A DNA stretch of 64,000 bases from positions 2,216,693 to 2,280,692 of the forward strand of contig VUYV01000157.1 in assembly GCA_008711295.1 (NCBI GenBank), written 5' to 3'. A program made the translations under genes and the position numbers. Every line of letters starts with the position of its first letter. Position 1 is the stretch's first letter. Of the stretch, positions 13,936-24,077 are shown in pieces. This stretch comes from Anarhynchus alexandrinus (Eukaryota > Chordata > Aves > Charadriiformes > Charadriidae). A model generated the notes under the pieces. It was not told where the DNA came from and did no database searches. It saw nothing but the letters and a program-made list of their open reading frames with translations.

Positions 13936-16887
13936 CTGTATTTACACTACAGTAACATGAGGTTTTTAACACTTTTGTTAATGAATTATAGTCACTAAAA
14001 GACAATAGATCATTACTGGATGGGATCTTCTGATTACCAGTCTTAATGTGTAGCATTCTCTGATGTCCTTTGGGCAGATGTCAGATAAATGTAAGTTCCT
14101 ACTCTGTAACAGACGGATTTGATGCTTTTACTGTCGATGAGAATTACACATTCCTGGCAAGGTGAAAAATCCTTCCACCCAGGGCTGGGCTGGCACCCCA
14201 GAGCTTCCGAGGTGCTGTGCAGTGGGCAGCTGGCAGCCACGCACCTTCCTGATTACGCACAAGACGCGTTACTATCTGGAACTAATTTATAGTGCAAAAG
14301 CGGGGAACGCAGCAGAACTTCCTCCAGAGATCTAAAGGGCACGAAATAAGGAGCTTAATCAATGGAGGGCTGTGAAACCTGCCCCTCCCCTTTACACCTC
14401 CCTGCGGTGCAATGTATAATTCACACACAGCAAAGCACAGCTGCAGCCGTGCACAGTGTCAAAAATGCACAAAACCACTGGGTGAGGAGATCTGTAAGAA
14501 TCCGATTCACGCTGAGTCTTTTAAATGCTGATTCCACAGTCCCTTCTTTCATTTTCTTTACCTCCTGCTATATCCCTGACAGCATCTGACCTGCCTTCCG
14601 TTGCAACCAAACATTTTCTTTGGTAACAAGCCTGAATAGTAGTTCTCAAGGAGCCTTTGCGGTATGTCACTAACTATTTTGGTTGCATGCCATAGCAGGT
14701 CAGCACTGTAATTATGTAAATTTGCTGTAATTGTCGCCATAATTAGCATGTTTCATTTTAAGGTCTAAATAAGCTCCAAGTATATTCTGAAGTGCTACGG
14801 AGGAAGGGGAAAGAGTGAAAATAATATAGGCACACAGTGCTATGCTGTTGTCATTGAAGAAACTCTTATTTCATGGTAATTCACATGATAATTGAGCTAG
14901 GAAATGCTTGTAAGGATATGCAGCTAATATTCAACAAGTGGAAATAAGACGAATTTACATCACTGCAGCAGAAACTGTGCAAATGCAATTCTCTGGGTGT
15001 CTCAAGGACGCACTCTCTCTGTGAGACAAACATCTAAATATAATTTTCCAAAAGGTGCCGATAGAGAGGCTTTTTTCTGTTAGACATCTTAAGGAAGATT
15101 TACATTTGGAACGGATCCATTTAGTTTTAAAACCACCCCATATGCCTATTTTGTGTTTTAAGGCCCCCAGGCAGAAAACCCTATATATGATAAACCATCT
15201 GGAGATGTATCACTAGAAAATCATTACTGGAAGCTGTCCCTGATCCAGTTCACAGGTGTATAACTCAGTTAATTTCAGTGGCATTTTAAATAGTCACAGG
15301 TTTGATACTTAACTGTCTTTGCAGTAGGAACGTTTCTCTTGGCAACAGGAGTACGGTATTGCCATTTCCCCTAAGTCACAGTCATTTGGCAATTTGAATA
15401 TTTGCATAATACAAAAGTAATTCATCCCTAAATCTTTTCAGTCCCCAAGCCTGTATTTCCTAGCATATACATTTATGTGAGCAAATTACTGAAGGCACTG
15501 TTCTTATAAGTACACAGGTAAGAGATATGTTTAGATTATCTAACACAGTTCTTGTTGTAACTTGCCACACAGCAAAAAAAAAAAGCTAAACTTTGGTTGT
15601 TGACTTCCTTTTCCTGAAGAATTTCTTGAAATGTCATCTAAAGCTAATAAAGTCCAGTTAGCTGCTTCTGAAGAGCTTTGTTCAAACCCTTATATCAACA
15701 CAGGACATTCGGATGGGTTGGAGTTGGCATTGGCCTGGCAAAAATTACTTCACTCTTGATCTTCCCTGGGAGAGAGATAAAAATAGGATTTTGAGATATT
15801 TTACTTTTAAAGATGAGTTCAGCCTCAATTCTGTTTAAAAATACTTGAATACAGGAGGAGAGGTCGGTGGCAGGGATTCAGCTGCCGCAGATCAGATCAT
15901 CTCCAGTTAAATGACAATATTTTTCCTCCTTCAAACTTTCCAAACATGTCTCTGAAAGGGAAATGGAATGTGTTGCAGTTTCTGCTCCCATCAGTTTCTC
16001 TGAGAAACTTCAGAAGAGTATTAAGTCCTGGACCTAACACGCAGCAGACAGTCACTAGTTTCAGGAGAGGTTTTTAGTGGGATGTTCCAAATATGAGAAA
16101 ATGCTCTTCTTATTTTTTTTAGCAATGATTTCCTGTTGTTACAAAGTGAAAATAAATAATATAGGAGAAATGTCAGCTGATATATATAAAGAATGAGGAG
16201 AGAAATGGGGTATTTGCATATATTGGCATTACTCTATGTAGGATGTCCAATTTAAAGGCAGGATCCTTGGGGTCCTGCATGAGTTCTAGGTGGGAAAGTA
16301 ATACAGAAAAAAAAATTCATTAAGGACTCAGAATTGCCCTCTAAAGGATCTCATTTCTCTATTACCTTCGTAGGAAAGATGGGAGATTACACAAGTAATT
16401 TAGGCACCCAAGCTATAGATAATAAAAATGTCATTTTAGAATCACTCTGCTGGTAGATACAAATGAGAATAAGCTGGTGCCTGGACATGGTAAGTACTGA
16501 GCCACAATTAGTATCAAGTCCACCATACCAGACAGATGAAATGCAAAAGAAGCCGTGCAAGGAAGCAAGTGGGAATGTTCTTCCTGCTGTCTTCCGCAGT
16601 CACTGTAGGATGCACCATAGTCACTCTCCTTCAGCTGAACGGTGTTCATCTAAGCTTTGTGCCTATGGTCACTTCTGGGAAAATCCCTATTTGTGTCAGC
16701 AAAAAAACTTAGTGTATATGGAGTGCAGAATTTATAGTGTTGAAATATTAAGGAGCTACTTTAAATCTTATTATAATCTCTCTGAAATTTAAAATCAGAT
16801 GTTAGTTGCATTGTCTCCTATCACTCTCTCCCCTCATTCCCTGATCTCAGTTTTTCTTCTTTGCCTATATGCTAGGGCTCTTTTATT

Positions 16888-16901
16888 TATATATATATAT
16901 A
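16888..16901. repeat. (TA)7 dinucleotide run
   Basis: Seven uninterrupted TA units in an AT-rich setting. It is short and probably of no functional weight. Confidence 0.85.
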
Positions 16902-19900
16902 GCATAAAGCACTGATTAGAATATAAATGGGATGAACAGTTATTTTACAAATATACTCAGACTATGTTCAGGTAGAAAGTTGTTTCATATACAAAGAGAA
17001 GCAAATTACTCAAGCAGTTTTGACACCTAAGATGCTTATCAGCTGTCCTACTGTTTTACAATTACTGCTTTGAATAATGTATTAGATTATTTTCCCTTTT
17101 TACTTCTCTGTGAATTGTTCACGAACTGAATGTCACTTTCTCTGATTCTGGACTTTATTATTTTCCTATCAACAATTTTTAAATCAGCATTTTTCAGTGT
17201 TGGTTTAACAAAAATGGCATAATTATTTAATACATAGTTATTAAAGATCTAACCAAATACTTTTGATACTCAGAATTTTAATTGCATCATATAAGCTAAA
17301 CTTTTCCACCCCTAATAGTAACACAGGTACTGGATATTTCTTATATTTACCTTTACTGAAACAGCCATGTTACCAGCCATTTTAGTAAGGTAACAGACAT
17401 AGGGAGTTATTAACAAAGCTTCTGATATAAACATTCTTGTTTTAAAGCTTAAGTAACTTGTAGAAATCACAAGAATGAACACTGCAATGAGTTTTTGTAA
17501 AATCCTCTTGGATACCAGAGAATCTTCTTTGTACTCTTGCCAATACCCAGGCTTAAACAGATAAAAGGAAATTATTAACTGAAATAGTTAAAAAGGAAAA
17601 TAAAGAGGGCAAATTAAAATACTGCTCAGACTGGAGATAGTAATCCCAGTATCTCATTGAATATACCTCTCTTTTGTATGAAACAGAAAATTAGCAAAAA
17701 TTTCTATGCTATCATTTATAGACTTCTGATAATATTTTGTTGTAAATTCATTAGCTATGTCTGTACTAGTAAATAAGACAGGGCTAAACCATGCCTTGGA
17801 GTGCTCTCTCTCTCTTGCTCTCTATACTGATGAATTATTTAAGCACCCTCAGTATGGTTTGTCCCATGCCAATGGTTCTGCTCCCAGGCAAAGCTGGAGT
17901 GCATCTGAGGGCACAGTCCATGCCAAAACTCTTCCCCCAACAGGCAATTCAGACACAACCACTCTGTGCTGAGGCAGGAGAGAGTTTAAGTGTGTGATTT
18001 GCCATATCTGCCGTACCACTTGCCTTCGGGAAAGGAGAACATTTTATTTAACACTACAGTGACAGCCAGTGAGCGCTGCAGGGTTTTTTTTCCAAAGAAA
18101 AGGAAGACAAGGATCCTTCCGAGAATATCATGAAATCTGAGAGGAAGACAATCATGTGTAGGACGCAGAAGGCGTGATAAAATGTCAAGGGAAGAAAGCA
18201 GGGGAAGGAGACCGAGGAAGTGACAGTAGTAAAGAAGAACCCCAGAGGACACAGTAGAGGTTGGAATCAAATTTTTCATTAATGTTTTGTCTGTGATCTT
18301 GCCTGGGAGCTCCAGGTTATTGCTTTCCTCCCCAAAGCTGTTACAGAACAAGACTGGGGCCCCTTTGCTCTCCCTCTTCCAGACTGTGGGACTCGATGGA
18401 ACAGTGGGCATTTGGATGATGGTGACAGGTGGCATGTTGTCCTGAGTGCTGCCTCTTCTTCCCTTCCCCTTTTTTCCCCTTCTCCACACAAACAGAAGCC
18501 TAGAGGAGCAGAAACCCCAACTGCAGTACCGATTCATCTCCCAGACTGCACAGCTGACAAAGCGTTTTGCCCATGGGTGCCAACTCCAGCTCTGGGATTG
18601 TCTGTTCCTCTCCTATGCTACACATGATGACAGAAATCGAAACTTCTGTTATCCCATTTTAAAATTTCATGTAGATCCTTAATTAATTCAATTTACTTCA
18701 TAAACAAGGTAACTAGACATAAAGCAAAATAAAGGTCCTGTGCAGCAGGAACTGAATTGCCCTTAAACGTGTCCATCTATAAATCTCAGAATCTGCGTTA
18801 TCCAGATCAGTTATTCAAAGTAATCTGATATCCGTGTTAATTACTATGATTTAATTATGGTGTCTTACTCCTTGCAGGCATATTTATGAATTATCTTTTG
18901 CGTGGTCCCAGGGAACATTATTAATACACATCGAAGGACACAGTTTAACTATGAATACTAATGACCCATGCAAAGTAAAGTTATGCATGGAATTCCATGA
19001 AGCAATAGGTTTCACTCATTAATTCCACTTAGTGCATCATAATAGTTATGTTGTCATTAGTTAACAAATACGGCATTGTGTATGGGAGTGTTGCTCTTCC
19101 TGACTCATGATAGCAATTTTTGATACTTAAATATCAGTCAGATGTGTTTTGTAGCAATTATATATTATATTGAAAAATATGTATACAGTATATTTGGAAG
19201 TGAGTTGCTTTGTATCATTTATAAGTTGCTATTCAACATAGCAAAAAGAAGCTATAATATTCAACAGCGGTAAGATGAAATTAAGTGAATGTCTTCTAGA
19301 ATACTGAAAAAATTGCTAAAATGTTTATTACCTCTTTAATAGGAAACTTTTATTAACTGTATGTGCTTTACCTAATTTCTGACTCAGTACTTTTAAGATA
19401 CTTAAAAATTTGAAAGCAGTTGTCTCACAGATGCTCTGGTTTACTTTCTAGATCCTTTTAGAGTCATACTCAACTTAGCATCAGTGGATCTGTTCAGATG
19501 AATAAACATTAAAACCGAATGTAATTTTGGACAGCCCAGGAATATCCCACCTGCCCTGCAGATGTCACTGCAAGAAGGGAGCCCATGTCCCACAGGTCTA
19601 TTCTTGCCAGCTCTGTGCACATCTCAGACCATTTAGGACATCTGGAATGGTGTTAGAGGTCTACAATCAGGTTCACAAACTGCTTGCTAGACATCTAAAA
19701 GCTACTAAGCTAGTTGTCCATACTTTCTGTGTGATTAAAGGAAAGCCATGAACACTTCTAGAGAGCAATTTATCTCTTCTTAAAACAGAAATCTAAGATA
19801 AGATAGATGTCCATCATTTACCTTTGACCATAGATAGAGTGTGGATGACCAACTTCCACTTAAACATGTACAGCATGCATTGTCACTGGAGATGCCCCAG

Positions 19901-20721
19901 ATACCACAGACATGGCCTGAGAACATCCATGCCCTTGAGAACTGCCAGGTGAGACCAGGATATCCTATGGGGAGTTTTAAATCATGTTAGTCATCTGTGA
20001 TTACACAGCTGAACTTGACATTTAAAATGACATTCAGGATAAGATTCAGACACTTTAATGCTGATGTCTGTATTGTCTTCATTTGAGTTAGCTATTTCAA
20101 CTCCAGCATACTCCATGGAGATACAGGGCATAGCTTGTTGCCTGGATGTAGAGGCTTAGTGCTATGTAAGACACCAGAGAATATTTGAGGCATCCTTGTG
20201 TATAGGCTTACCTGAGACTCATGCTCCTGTGAAATGGAAGCTGGAGGCCAGGTCTCATGTCCCAGGGCAACCTAAATAGCCCTAGGCATAGATGTGGGTG
20301 GCTGGATCTAAACCATTGAAAATATAGACATTGGAGTTTGGAGAGGTTTTCCTGTGATCAACTATGAGTATCACACCTTAAGTGACGCTAGCTACTTCAC
20401 GTTTAGAAAAACTGAATTCCATCTTTCATATTCACTTTATGACGAGGAGAGTAGTTCTGAAGTGTCCGCTTGCTGTATTAAACAAGATGGAACTCCAGAG
20501 ACTATCATGGGAACTGAGGCACCCTACATACATAATTAGAACTGCACTGTAGACACCTAAATTTAGATACAAAGTCCCACCCCTGCAAGACACTTAAAGG
20601 AAAGGTGAAGTGAATTCCATATGTTAGAGACCAAAATCTCATTTTCTGTCTTTTAAAATCACTTATTAATTTTATCTCACTTCAGTCTCTCTGTCAAACT
20701 TCAATCTCATGTGAAAACCTT

Positions 20722-20737
20722 TGTGTGTGTGTGTGTG
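20722..20737 (+). repeat. (TG)8 microsatellite
   Basis: Eight perfect TG units follow TTTG and precede GCTACGCACG. This is a simple dinucleotide repeat. Confidence 0.9.
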
Positions 20738-22050
20738 GCTACGCACGACACCAACAACTCAACAAGTCATTGAAGAGACAAAGCGTTATGGGTTTTCACT
20801 CATTTATGGATGACTTTTAGCACTTGTCAGTTTTGTCAAACATTAGCAGAACATTCTGTTTACTCTTGAGTGATCTGACTAAAATTGAGCCTTGCATGTT
20901 TGGAAGTAATCTCTACCTTAATCCAGATAACACTGAGCAGCTCTTCATTGATAGAAGGCGCTGGTGTAGACAGGTAAGCTTCTGTAGCTTGTACTTTTCT
21001 TGAATTCATTAGTTTAGTGAGAAATCTCATAATTATTTTGAATCCTATTATGTTCTGATAGAAAGAGAGAAGTAGAGTTGCAACTGAATGATTTAAATCC
21101 TGTTTATGCTCAAGTTTCCTGGAAAATTGAAAGTGCTTGAAATAGAGAAAGAAGCTGTTACTAAAAAGTGATTTTTAGCAGGAATCTTTAAATGATAAAG
21201 GCTGTATCCTTCCCTTTGATGCACATGTGAATCTTCCACTGAAGTCAACTGGAACAGCATTTATACCCTTAGGATCAGGATTTGTTCATAATCCTCTGAA
21301 TTTTAAATTCTCATTCTATTATATCAAGTAAGGGAGAGGGGATTAGTTGGCAGTATCTGAGAGGTTTAATTTTTTATGGGATTTGTATATCTAATAGTAA
21401 AGTAAATGAAAAATTGAGAATGCATTACTCATGAAAATGTGCATTTTAAAATCTCTTACAAACCTTGATTTTTGCATCAGGAATCTTCTCACTGTCTTAG
21501 TACTACTCTTTATCGTTTACCAGTGGGTAGAAAAAAATGAGATTAGAATTTCCAACAAAGGGAATCTCTTTCCTTTGGATTGAAGATACACAGACAGTGT
21601 TCACAAAACCTACATGCTCACATTTTTTCTGTTAGCCATATGCAGAGCAAAGTCTTTCCATTCTGAATTGTTTGCTGTTTGAATTTTGCTCATCAGTTCT
21701 TTGATGAACACCATGATATTTGCAATATTTTATTGTTTATCTATAACAGATGGTTTGAATATAGGCTTTTTTTAACTGTCAGAAATATAGGAGATGATAG
21801 CACACTACAGATGAACTTAGCGTGGTGCTCTGCTAGATCATTACCCTGTAGCAATCAACAGCAATAGTTTAAATGCACAGATCGTCTCACACAGGCACCT
21901 AGTTCAACTAAAACCTTCGTTACTAGTCAATTAACGTCTTTTTCACTTATTTTAGAAGAATCTGTTGATGCAAACACGTTTACTCATGGACATGGGACAT
22001 GACAATTCAAAATTTTTAGTTCCTCAATGCAAGGGTAAGTGGATTGAAAG

Positions 22051-22298
22051 AGGATAGAATTCATTAAGTTACCTGGTTACAGGCTATTTGTGTATTTATG
22101 TAAAAAAAATAAGAAATAACAAGGAAAGTGAAAGGTTAAGCACACAGACACACAGGCAGTAATGAGCATAGGATAGGACAGGATTCATTAAGTTACCTGG
22201 TTACATACTATTTGTGCATTTGTGTAAACGAAATAACAGATAGCAAGGAAAGTGAAAGGTTATGCACACAGACACACAGGCAGTAACCAGCAGGTGAT
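22051..22298 (+). repeat. 124-bp tandem duplication, two copies
   Basis: Copy 1 is about 22,051-22,174 and copy 2 about 22,175-22,298, with a constant offset of 124 bases and no net indel across the matching part. Shared anchors include TTCATTAAGTTACCTGGTTA, AAGGAAAGTGAAAGGTTA and CACACAGACACACAGGCAGT. The copies differ at roughly a tenth of positions by eye, so the duplication is not recent. It lies about 280 bases upstream of a TATA-like AATAAAAGG. That is the layout of repeated U3 enhancers in a retroviral LTR, but this link is an inference. Confidence 0.85.
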
Positions 22299-22577
22299 AT
22301 TGGAGACAGTAGCCAAGACCAGAAATCTTTGGTTGCTGCCTGATGGACCATTGAAGGATCTGCTCATGCGCAGCCTTGCGGAGGGTCAGATTGAATTTTG
22401 TCACTGGAAATAAGGGGTCAAGGTGATAATCATAAGTATTTGGGCATATCAGGAGGAACTTGTGAGGTTATGTAAACCTTGTTATGAGGTGTTTAGGAGA
22501 AGAACTAAAGGCAGGGAAAGGAAAAGACCAGGACAGATCATGGAGGAGCAAACATGGGAAAATGGAGGAGAGGGGGG

Positions 22578-22586
22578 AATAAAAGG
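22578..22586 (+). promoter_or_regulatory. TATA-like box in candidate LTR
   Basis: AATAAAAGG follows a G-run and a purine-rich stretch. If the surrounding block is an LTR, this position suits its U3 promoter. The motif alone is common by chance. Confidence 0.25.
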
Positions 22587-23077
22587 GGTCAGACAGATGT
22601 AAAGTGGTCAGTGCACTTGTCTGACTGAGCCCTGCACCTAATTGCTATGGCCTGTCCTATCTTGCTGCTAAATCCAGGTCTTAATTATTTTTTTCTGTGT
22701 AATTCAGTCTCTATTCTAAGTGCCATTGCTGCAGTCTAAGCACCAGCAACTGGGGAAAAGGTCTCAGTGCCCATAGGTTTAGGTGCCAGTAACCAGACGG
22801 ACCAGCATGGAGGACAGGGCTGGTTGCCAGGCCACGTCTGTGGTATCTGCGGCAACTCCAGCGTGTCTGCATTTCCCTAGTGGATTGCACATGCGTACCT
22901 GCATTGAATTCAATGGTATTCATTCAGGTATGCATGTGTAATTCACTAACTTTGAGCTGAACTAGCTCGTGAGTAGGAGGAGACCTGCATCTGGAAAGAC
23001 TCAAGGTGGTAGGCAAGGGAGCCCAAGGTCCGGGCCTAGACTTCAGGCTGTCTGAGAACCCATGCTGATATCTGAGG

Positions 23078-23087
23078 GATCTGTGAT
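23078..23087 (+). repeat. left arm of 10-bp direct repeat flanking CR1
   Basis: GATCTGTGAT occurs here and again at 23,381-23,390, immediately on either side of the CR1 body. This is consistent with a target-site duplication. The right arm overlaps the CR1 tail in character (TATGAT followed by CTGTGAT), so a few of the ten matches could be tail sequence. Confidence 0.65.
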
Positions 23088-23380
23088 AGGAGAAGAGGAA
23101 ATGGCCTCAAGTTGTGCCATGGGAGGTTTAGGATGGATATTAGGAAAAATTTCTTCACAGAAAGGGTTATCAAACATTGGAACAGGCTGCCCAGGGAAGC
23201 AGTTGAATCACCATCCCCAGAGGTATTTAAAAGATGGGTAGGCATGGTGCTTAGGGACATGGTTTAGTGGTGGTTTTGGCAGTGTTAGGTTAACGGTTGG
23301 ACTTGATGATCTTAAAGGTCCCTTCCAACCTAGAAATTCCTTGATTCTGATTCTATGATTCTATAATTCTATGATTCTAT
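23088..23380 (+). mobile_element. CR1 LINE, 5'-truncated, 3' end intact
   Basis: CR1 is the dominant non-LTR retrotransposon of birds. This copy holds only the last ~290 bases: the end of the reverse-transcriptase ORF and the short 3' tail. In the sequence, GGAGGTTTAGGATGGATATT leads into codons for FFTE-like and HWNRLP-like residues, broken by substitutions and frame changes, then GGACTTGATGATCTTAAAGG and CCTTCCAACC, then four to five imperfect copies of ATTCTATG. It is flanked by a 10-base direct repeat, GATCTGTGAT. It is not protein-coding in its present state. Confidence 0.93.
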
Positions 23381-23390
23381 GATCTGTGAT
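23381..23390 (+). repeat. right arm of 10-bp direct repeat flanking CR1
   Basis: This is the second GATCTGTGAT, directly after the last ATTCTAT unit of the CR1 tail. It pairs with 23,078-23,087. Confidence 0.65.
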
Positions 23391-23581
23391 GGTGGGACTG
23401 CCTATGAGATGAGTATGTGAGCACACACATATGTCTGCAGGTGAACATCAAACTGGTGAGGAGGCGGAGACCTCTGCACAGGGAGATGGGGCCCAGGGCC
23501 TGGCCATGGGGGTTATGCAGAATTAGAAACTGTGCTGATATTCAAGGCATCCGTCACCATGGGTATGCTTGTGAATCTGGA

Positions 23582-23582
23582 N
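23582..23582. other. single ambiguous base in a G-run
   Basis: One N sits between GGA and GGGGGG. It is probably an unresolved homopolymer or heterozygous call and not a scaffold gap. Confidence 0.9.
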
Positions 23583-23757
23583 GGGGGCTTGTTTTCAGCA
23601 ACAAACATCAATTCTGATCAGCTGGAGGGGAGGAACAGGACATGGATCTCTGCATTTATGTTTTATAGTGTTAGTTTTTATAGCATTACATGTGCATGCT
23701 GCTAAACACAATGGCAGTCTGCATGGCTGGCTGCATCAGTGTGCGCATTTGTGCGTA

Positions 23758-23775
23758 TGTGTGTGTGTGTGTGTG
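23758..23775 (+). repeat. (TG)9 microsatellite
   Basis: Nine perfect TG units in a longer interrupted stretch of alternating purine and pyrimidine (about 23,739-23,782). Confidence 0.95.
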
Positions 23776-23825
23776 CATGCACGAGTCTCTCCGAGCCCCG
23801 CTGCCGGCTAGACCTGCACATGGGT

Positions 23826-23842
23826 GCAGCAGCAGCAGCAGC
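23826..23842 (+). repeat. (GCA)n trinucleotide run
   Basis: GCA repeated 5.7 times. It reads as Ser/Gln/Ala or Cys/Leu runs in the overlapping chance frames and explains their low-complexity appearance. Confidence 0.9.
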
Positions 23843-23851
23843 CACATCCCT

Positions 23852-23873
23852 GGGACTGGGACTGGGACTGGGA
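23852..23873 (+). repeat. (GGGACT)n hexamer repeat
   Basis: GGGACT is repeated three times, followed by GGGA, nine bases after the GCA run. It is a short G-rich tandem array. Confidence 0.9.
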
Positions 23874-24061
23874 TGAAGAAGCATCTGGGCACTGAGACTG
23901 TGCCCGGATGCGCTGCAGCGGCCAGGAGGGAACAACCCCCTTGTCCTGGAGTCTGCCAGTTTCAGCTGCTCCCTTCACATCCTTAACACTCAGCATCTTC
24001 ATCAGCTGTTGTCGATTCTGCCTTGTACATCACATTCAAGTTTACCATAGCTGGCCTTCAG

Positions 24062-24077
24062 AAAAAAAAAAAAAAAA
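24062..24077 (+). repeat. poly-A, 16 bases
   Basis: An uninterrupted run of 16 A. No SINE or processed pseudogene could be recognised upstream, so there is no support for calling it a retrotransposed tail. Confidence 0.85.

Larger units (their letters stand above)
13936..22050. other. AT-rich non-genic DNA with possible regulatory stretches
   Basis: No gene is recognised. The longest open frame is 183 codons at 17,986-18,537 on the minus strand. It is Ser/Leu/Arg-rich and has no known domain; two other frames are open over the same interval, which suggests composition and not selection. There are two stretches rich in TAAT-core homeodomain-type sites, at about 14,560-14,760 and 18,830-19,060. 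A moderately GC-richer stretch at about 19,850-20,560 has the texture of an old repeat, but I cannot name it. Confidence 0.5.
22530..23700 (+). mobile_element. candidate decayed LTR/ERV-derived repeat block
   Basis: The block contains a purine-rich stretch, a TATA-like AATAAAAGG at 22,578-22,586, a pyrimidine-richer stretch downstream, and a CR1 inserted at 23,088-23,380. It is richer in GC than the flanking DNA. The sequence on both sides of the CR1 has the feel of a dispersed avian repeat, but I cannot name the family and found no TG...CA ends, primer binding site or retroviral protein motif. The 124-bp tandem repeat just upstream may belong to it. The alternative is unique sequence of locally higher GC. 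Confidence 0.35.

Noticed and set aside
17986..18537. 183-codon open frame, minus strand
   Set aside because: Ser/Leu/Arg-rich translation without motifs. Three other frames overlap it, pointing to base composition and not to a gene.
23690..24002. Overlapping open frames rich in Cys/Val, His/Thr, Ser/Gln and Pro
   Set aside because: They are translations of the TG, GCA and GGGACT simple repeats.
24062..24077. Poly-A run considered as the tail of a processed pseudogene or SINE
   Set aside because: No upstream coding or tRNA-like sequence and no flanking direct repeat could be identified.
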